This document shows positions 13,796 through 16,664 of a DNA stretch of 16,664 nucleotides, piece after piece. The stretch comes from Lachnospiraceae bacterium UBA3845 (lineage in GTDB: Bacteria; Bacillota; Clostridia; Lachnospirales; Lachnospiraceae), in NCBI GenBank assembly GCA_002392705.1, contig DGHP01000170.1, forward strand, positions 6,191 through 22,854, given 5' to 3'. Under the pieces are notes generated by a model. That model searched no databases. It was given only the letters and a program-made list of their open reading frames with translations, and had not been told where the DNA came from. A program made the translations under genes and the position numbers. How positions within the stretch are numbered: position 1 is the stretch's first letter; the number at the start of each line of letters is the position of its first letter.

Positions 13796-15472
13796 TTACT
13801 GATCTCTCCAGGAGAGCAGATACTTGTTCTTCAGCTGCCCGCCGACCAGCTTTGCCCAGCCCAGGGGCAGGCCGTCCACTGTCACAAGACGCCATCCGTT
13901 CATCCCGGAATCCTCCGGATCTGCAAAGCCGGAGATCGTCTCGCCCTTCAGATAGAGGCTGACGCGGTCGTCCTCCGGAGAAAAGCTGATCCGCCTCCCT
14001 GCGGGATCCTCTCCATGCGCATCCAGCGCCATGGCAAGCTCCTGAGCCGGTTCAAAGCGCCCTTTCTTCAGTTCGCCCAGATAAAGCCCGCGCCTGAGGA
14101 AGCTGATCCCGGAAGTCTCCGGAATAGCTTCCGGCATCAGGTAAGCCTGTCCATTGTGCACTTCGACCCTGTCCATGGATGGAATATTTTCCGTGAAATC
14201 CTTCAGAAATGCCTCCAGGAGCCTTCTCTGCTCCGCATCCGGCCCCTGGATGCCGATAGCCCCATCCTTTCTGTTCTTTCCGGGCCGGTCCTTTTTCCGG
14301 CTCTTTTCCGCCCGTTTCTCTCTCCGGCCGGATACCGGCACTGCTTCCCGGGGTTCCTTCTCCCCTTTTTTCCGGAGAAGCGCGGCAAAATGGCCTTCGC
14401 CCCGGATTCTGTGAGGCCAGAGGCGGATCATTCCGTCCGCTTCCTCCCGGGCCTGATCCTTCGATCCCCGGATCTCTTCTATCGCTCCTGCGGCCGGATC
14501 GCGAAATCCCCGGATCTCTTCCGCCTCTTCCGCAGCCGGATCATGAAAACTCTGGTACTCTCCCGCAGCTTCCGCAGCTGAACCGCGCGATCCCCGGATC
14601 TCTTCTGCCTCTTCCCGGGTCAGGTATCCCAGCCGCACCAGCTTATTCAGGGAGAAGCCCGGAGCAAATCCTTCTCTCCCGCCAGCCGGGCCCAGAGGCA
14701 CAAGCTCCATCTCCGGGCGCTCTCTCAGCAGGTGGGCAATGACAAGTTCATTTTCCTCCGGCGAGAATGTGCAGGTGGAATATACCATCATTCCCCCCTC
14801 CCGCAGCATATCCGCCGCCCGGAGCACCAGATCCTTCTGAACGGCGGCGCACTCCTTTACTTTCTCCGGATACCAGGCCCGTGCGACGTCAGGATCCTTC
14901 CGGAACATACCTTCCCCCGAGCAGGGGGCATCCAGCATCACCTTATCAAAATACCCTCTGAAAAAAGGTTCCATCCTTGCCGGCACCGCATTGCTCACAA
15001 AGGCGTTCCGGATCCCGAACAGCTCTATGTTCTTTAAAAGCGCCTTCGCGCGGGATGCGGAGATTTCATTTGCCAGAAGCAGGCCTTCCCCCATGAGCCG
15101 CGCGCCCAGCTGGGTGGCCTTGCCGCCCGGCGCCGCGCACAGGTCCAGAACCCTGTCCCCCGGGCTGACCGGAAGAAGCGCTGCGGGCAGCATGGCGCTC
15201 GGCTCCTGCAGGTAATAAAGACCGGCCCTGTAATAGGGATGCCGGCCCGGCGCGTCACGGTAGTCATAATAATAGCCGCCCGGCGCCCACGGGACCTTCT
15301 CCAGATGAAACGGAGCCCGCTCTTCGAACTCTTCCGGGCTCATCTTCATCGTATTCAGCCTGAGGCCGTTAAAGCGCGGAGCCTCATAGCTTGCCTCAAA
15401 CAGTTCATATTCCGGCCCCAGGAGGCGCCGCATTTCATCCGTAAAAGCAGCAGGCAGCAGCCTATTCTCCAT
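13796..15472 (-). CDS. rsmF: RsmB/RsmF-family 16S rRNA m5C methyltransferase
   Basis: A 558-residue SAM-dependent RNA cytosine-C5 methyltransferase of the NOL1/NOP2/sun family, RsmF type (16S rRNA near position 1407 in E. coli). An N-terminal RNA-binding part (RFNGLRLNTMKMS, YYRAGLYYLQEPSAML) precedes the Rossmann domain: motif I VLDLCAAPGGKATQ (108-121), motif IV DAPCSGEGMFRK (181-192, Cys184) and motif VI YSTCTFSPEENE (231-242, Cys234 as the likely nucleophile). A C-terminal PUA-like domain (about 418-556) includes RRGLYLGELKKGRFEPAQ. Between the conserved GYLTREEAE and MIRLWPHRI blocks is a repeat-rich insertion (287-345), and a Lys/Arg-rich linker follows (365-405). The ATG at 15472 follows GGAAGGGAACAGGAAA. 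The symbol is by family; which cytosine is modified is not proven. Confidence 0.88.
   Translation of the reverse strand: MENRLLPAAFTDEMRRLLGPEYELFEASYEAPRFNGLRLNTMKMSPEEFEERAPFHLEKVPWAPGGYYYDYRDAPGRHPYYRAGLYYLQEPSAMLPAALLPVSPGDRVLDLCAAPGGKATQLGARLMGEGLLLANEISASRAKALLKNIELFGIRNAFVSNAVPARMEPFFRGYFDKVMLDAPCSGEGMFRKDPDVARAWYPEKVKECAAVQKDLVLRAADMLREGGMMVYSTCTFSPEENELVIAHLLRERPEMELVPLGPAGGREGFAPGFSLNKLVRLGYLTREEAEEIRGSRGSAAEAAGEYQSFHDPAAEEAEEIRGFRDPAAGAIEEIRGSKDQAREEADGMIRLWPHRIRGEGHFAALLRKKGEKEPREAVPVSGRREKRAEKSRKKDRPGKNRKDGAIGIQGPDAEQRRLLEAFLKDFTENIPSMDRVEVHNGQAYLMPEAIPETSGISFLRRGLYLGELKKGRFEPAQELAMALDAHGEDPAGRRISFSPEDDRVSLYLKGETISGFADPEDSGMNGWRLVTVDGLPLGWAKLVGGQLKNKYLLSWRDQ
14440..14614. repeat. 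In-frame degenerate tandem repeat inside rsmF
   Basis: The DNA repeats blocks around CCCCGGATCTCTTC three times, separated by variable Pro/Ala-coding spacers. In the protein this gives EEAEEIRGSRG, EEAEEIRGFRDPAAG and IEEIRGSKDQA. The stretch sits between two family-conserved segments that are normally close together, so it is probably a slippage expansion forming an acidic surface loop. Confidence 0.65.
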
Positions 15473-15509
15473 TTTCCTGTTCCCTTCCTGTACTATGATA
15501 AGACCGCCG

Positions 15510-15712
15510 GAAGCATCCCTGCCCTCAGGCGCAATCCCCCATCACGGCGATCCTGCCGGACCATATGACGAAGCATCCCTGCGCTCAGACGCAATCCCGA
15601 TCACGGCGATCCTGCCGGACCATGTGACGAAGCATCCCTGCGCTCAGACGCAATCCCCGATCACGGCGATCCTGCCGGACCATGTGACGAAGCATCCCTG
15701 CCCTCGGAGGCG
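15510..15712. repeat. Tandem array of a 59-60 bp non-coding repeat (about 3.4 copies)
   Basis: Copies begin with GAAGCATCCCTG at 15510, 15570, 15629 and 15689 (the last partial). Copies 2 and 3 are almost identical, differing mainly by one C in a C-run; the outer copies differ more. The period of 60, 59 and 60 does not keep a reading frame, so it is not coding. Each full unit contains two short dyads: TGCG/CGCA around CTCAGA (in copies 2 and 3) and CGGC/GCCG around GATCCT. The array fills most of the 288-bp gap between the trmL stop and the rsmF start; no further gene is seen in that gap. Confidence 0.9.
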
Positions 15713-15740
15713 CTGCTTCCGGATCGGAACTGATAAAAGG

Positions 15741-15782
15741 AAAAAGCCGCAGCCTCCCCGTCAGTTCAGCGAGGGGAACTGC
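15741..15782 (-). terminator. Terminator after trmL
   Basis: On the minus strand GCAG..CCCC pairs with GGGG..CTGC around a 13-nt loop that includes the trmL stop codon, and GGCTTTTTCCTTTT follows. The stem has an internal loop, so it is less strong than the operon terminator at 991-1024. Confidence 0.5.
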
Positions 15783-16222
15783 AGCTGCCTGAGAGCCTCA
15801 AAAAGCACAATCGAGACGCAGTCACTCAGATTCATGGAAATCACACCTTCCCGCATCGGGATCCGCACGCCCTTGTCCGGATACCGATCCAGAATCTGCC
15901 GGGGGATCCCGCTGCTCTCCTTGCCGAAAAGAAGGTAAGCATCCGCGTCATATGAGATGTCCGTATAAAGATTTCCGCAGCCTGTCTCGACCGGATAGAT
16001 CTTCGCTTCCGGATTACGGTCCAGAAAATCCTGAAAATCCGCGTAGCGGCTCACATCCACCTGCTTCCAGTGATACATGCCGGCGCGCTTCAAATGGCTG
16101 TCAGACAGGCTGAAGCTCACCGGCTCGATCAGATGGAGCCTGGCGCCGACGGCGACGCAGGTCCGCCCGATATTGCCGGTATTGGCCGGTTTCTCCGGCT
16201 CATATAATACGATATTCAGCAT
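15761..16222 (-). CDS. trmL: tRNA (cytidine/uridine-34 2'-O)-methyltransferase, TrmL-like
   Basis: A 153-residue SPOUT-family methyltransferase, close to the usual ~155 residues. It would 2'-O-methylate the wobble base of tRNA-Leu isoacceptors using SAM, acting as a dimer. Conserved motifs are present in order: EPEKPANTGNIGRTC (8-22), which holds the motif 1 Asn and Arg; LLFGKESSGIP (about 106-116, motif 2); and IPMREGVISMNLSDCVSIVLFEA (motif 3, with the SMNLS signature) in the C-terminal trefoil knot. The ATG at 16222 has GGGAGG 9 nt upstream. It lies 28 bp after the aminotransferase gene on the same strand and is probably cotranscribed with it. Confidence 0.92.
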   Translation of the reverse strand: MLNIVLYEPEKPANTGNIGRTCVAVGARLHLIEPVSFSLSDSHLKRAGMYHWKQVDVSRYADFQDFLDRNPEAKIYPVETGCGNLYTDISYDADAYLLFGKESSGIPRQILDRYPDKGVRIPMREGVISMNLSDCVSIVLFEALRQLQFPSLN

Positions 16223-16250
16223 GGCTTTCCGCCTCCCGGAAAAGGCTGCT

Positions 16251-16664
16251 TTATCTGCTGTCCCTGCGCTCTCTCAGATGGCTGATAAAGCGTTCCAGTC
16301 TCCCGACCGCCAACTTCAGGGCATCCAGCGAATAGGCATAGGAGATGCGGACATAGCCCTCCCCGCTCTCGCCGAAAGCGTCCCCGGGCACCACCGCGAC
16401 GCGCTCCTCCTGCAGGAGCTGCGTGGCAAATTCCTCGCTCGTCATGCCGAATTCCCTGATACAGGGGAATACATAAAAAGCGCCGAAGGGTTCAAAACAG
16501 GGAAGCCCCATCTCGCTGAAAGCGTGCAGCAGATAGCGGCGCCTCTGGTTATAGGACTCGCGCATCTTCTCCACTTCCTCGAAGCAGTCGCGGAGCGCGA
16601 CAACCGCCGCGTACTGGCTGTTGGTCGGGGCGCACATGATGGCAAACTGGTGAATCTTGGTCAT
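16251..16664 (-). CDS. Class I/II PLP-dependent aminotransferase, C-terminal part
   Basis: The last 138 codons (137 residues and stop) of an aspartate/aromatic-type aminotransferase; the N-terminal two-thirds, including the PLP lysine, lies beyond the right edge. The segment MTKIHQFAIMCAPTNSQYAAVVAL is the family's internal helix that follows the catalytic lysine region, so the ATG at the window edge is not a start. Later features are GAFYVFPCI in the small domain, RVAVVPGDAFGESGEGYVRI and the C-terminal arginine in YVRISYAYS that binds the substrate alpha-carboxylate. The substrate cannot be assigned from this part. It precedes trmL by 28 bp on the same strand. Confidence 0.92.
   Translation of the reverse strand: MTKIHQFAIMCAPTNSQYAAVVALRDCFEEVEKMRESYNQRRRYLLHAFSEMGLPCFEPFGAFYVFPCIREFGMTSEEFATQLLQEERVAVVPGDAFGESGEGYVRISYAYSLDALKLAVGRLERFISHLRERRDSR

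Noticed and set aside
15510..15712. A CRISPR array
   Set aside because: The whole 59-60 bp unit is repeated without unique spacers, and there are no cas genes nearby.

Overview
The window looks like a chromosomal piece of a fairly GC-rich Firmicute, most likely a Clostridia/Lachnospiraceae-type gut anaerobe. This is inferred from strong AGGAGG-type ribosome binding sites, sigma-A-like promoters with extended -10 boxes, a TAXI-type TRAP transporter, a PrpR_N-type regulator, a two-domain RsmF-like methyltransferase and a clostridial-looking citrate synthase remnant. No rRNA, tRNA, CRISPR array or insertion sequence was seen.

Left edge (1-1037): the C-terminal end of an unidentified membrane protein (+) converges on, and overlaps by 6 bp, a GNAT acetyltransferase gene (-) that has its own extended -10 promoter.

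Core (1038-11969): a minus-strand catabolic gene cluster read from 9875 down to a clear terminator at 991-1024, with a divergent regulator at 10158-11969. In transcription order the genes are iron-containing alcohol dehydrogenase, PdxA2-like dehydrogenase, DUF1537 acid-sugar kinase, DapA-family aldolase/lyase, TAXI solute receptor, fused TRAP permease and a YhcH-family protein. DUF1537 kinases with PdxA2 partners are known to turn four-carbon acid sugars such as threonate or erythronate into DHAP and CO2. Here that pair is joined to a pyruvate-type aldolase, an aldehyde/alcohol dehydrogenase and a possible sugar-acid anomerase, so the substrate may be a less familiar acid sugar or hydroxy acid. 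The transporter genes have a second, internal promoter with a perfect extended -10. The regulator has a PrpR_N sensor and a Fis-type DNA-binding end, but its AAA+ domain lacks the GAFTGA loop and the Walker B acidic residues, so it probably acts without sigma-54. The divergent intergenic region holds two inverted repeats that share one centre and fit as its operator.

Right part (11970-16664): a MATE efflux gene that starts at a GTG; the last ~67 codons of a citrate synthase gene with its terminator still attached (a pseudogene stub); an RsmF-like rRNA m5C methyltransferase carrying an in-frame repeat expansion; a non-coding array of about 3.4 copies of a 59-60 bp tandem repeat; a TrmL-like tRNA 2'-O-methyltransferase with a terminator; and the C-terminal part of a PLP aminotransferase running off the window. 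Short tandem duplications occur in three places (the TRAP permease tail, inside rsmF and upstream of rsmF), which suggests slippage or recombination is active in this region.
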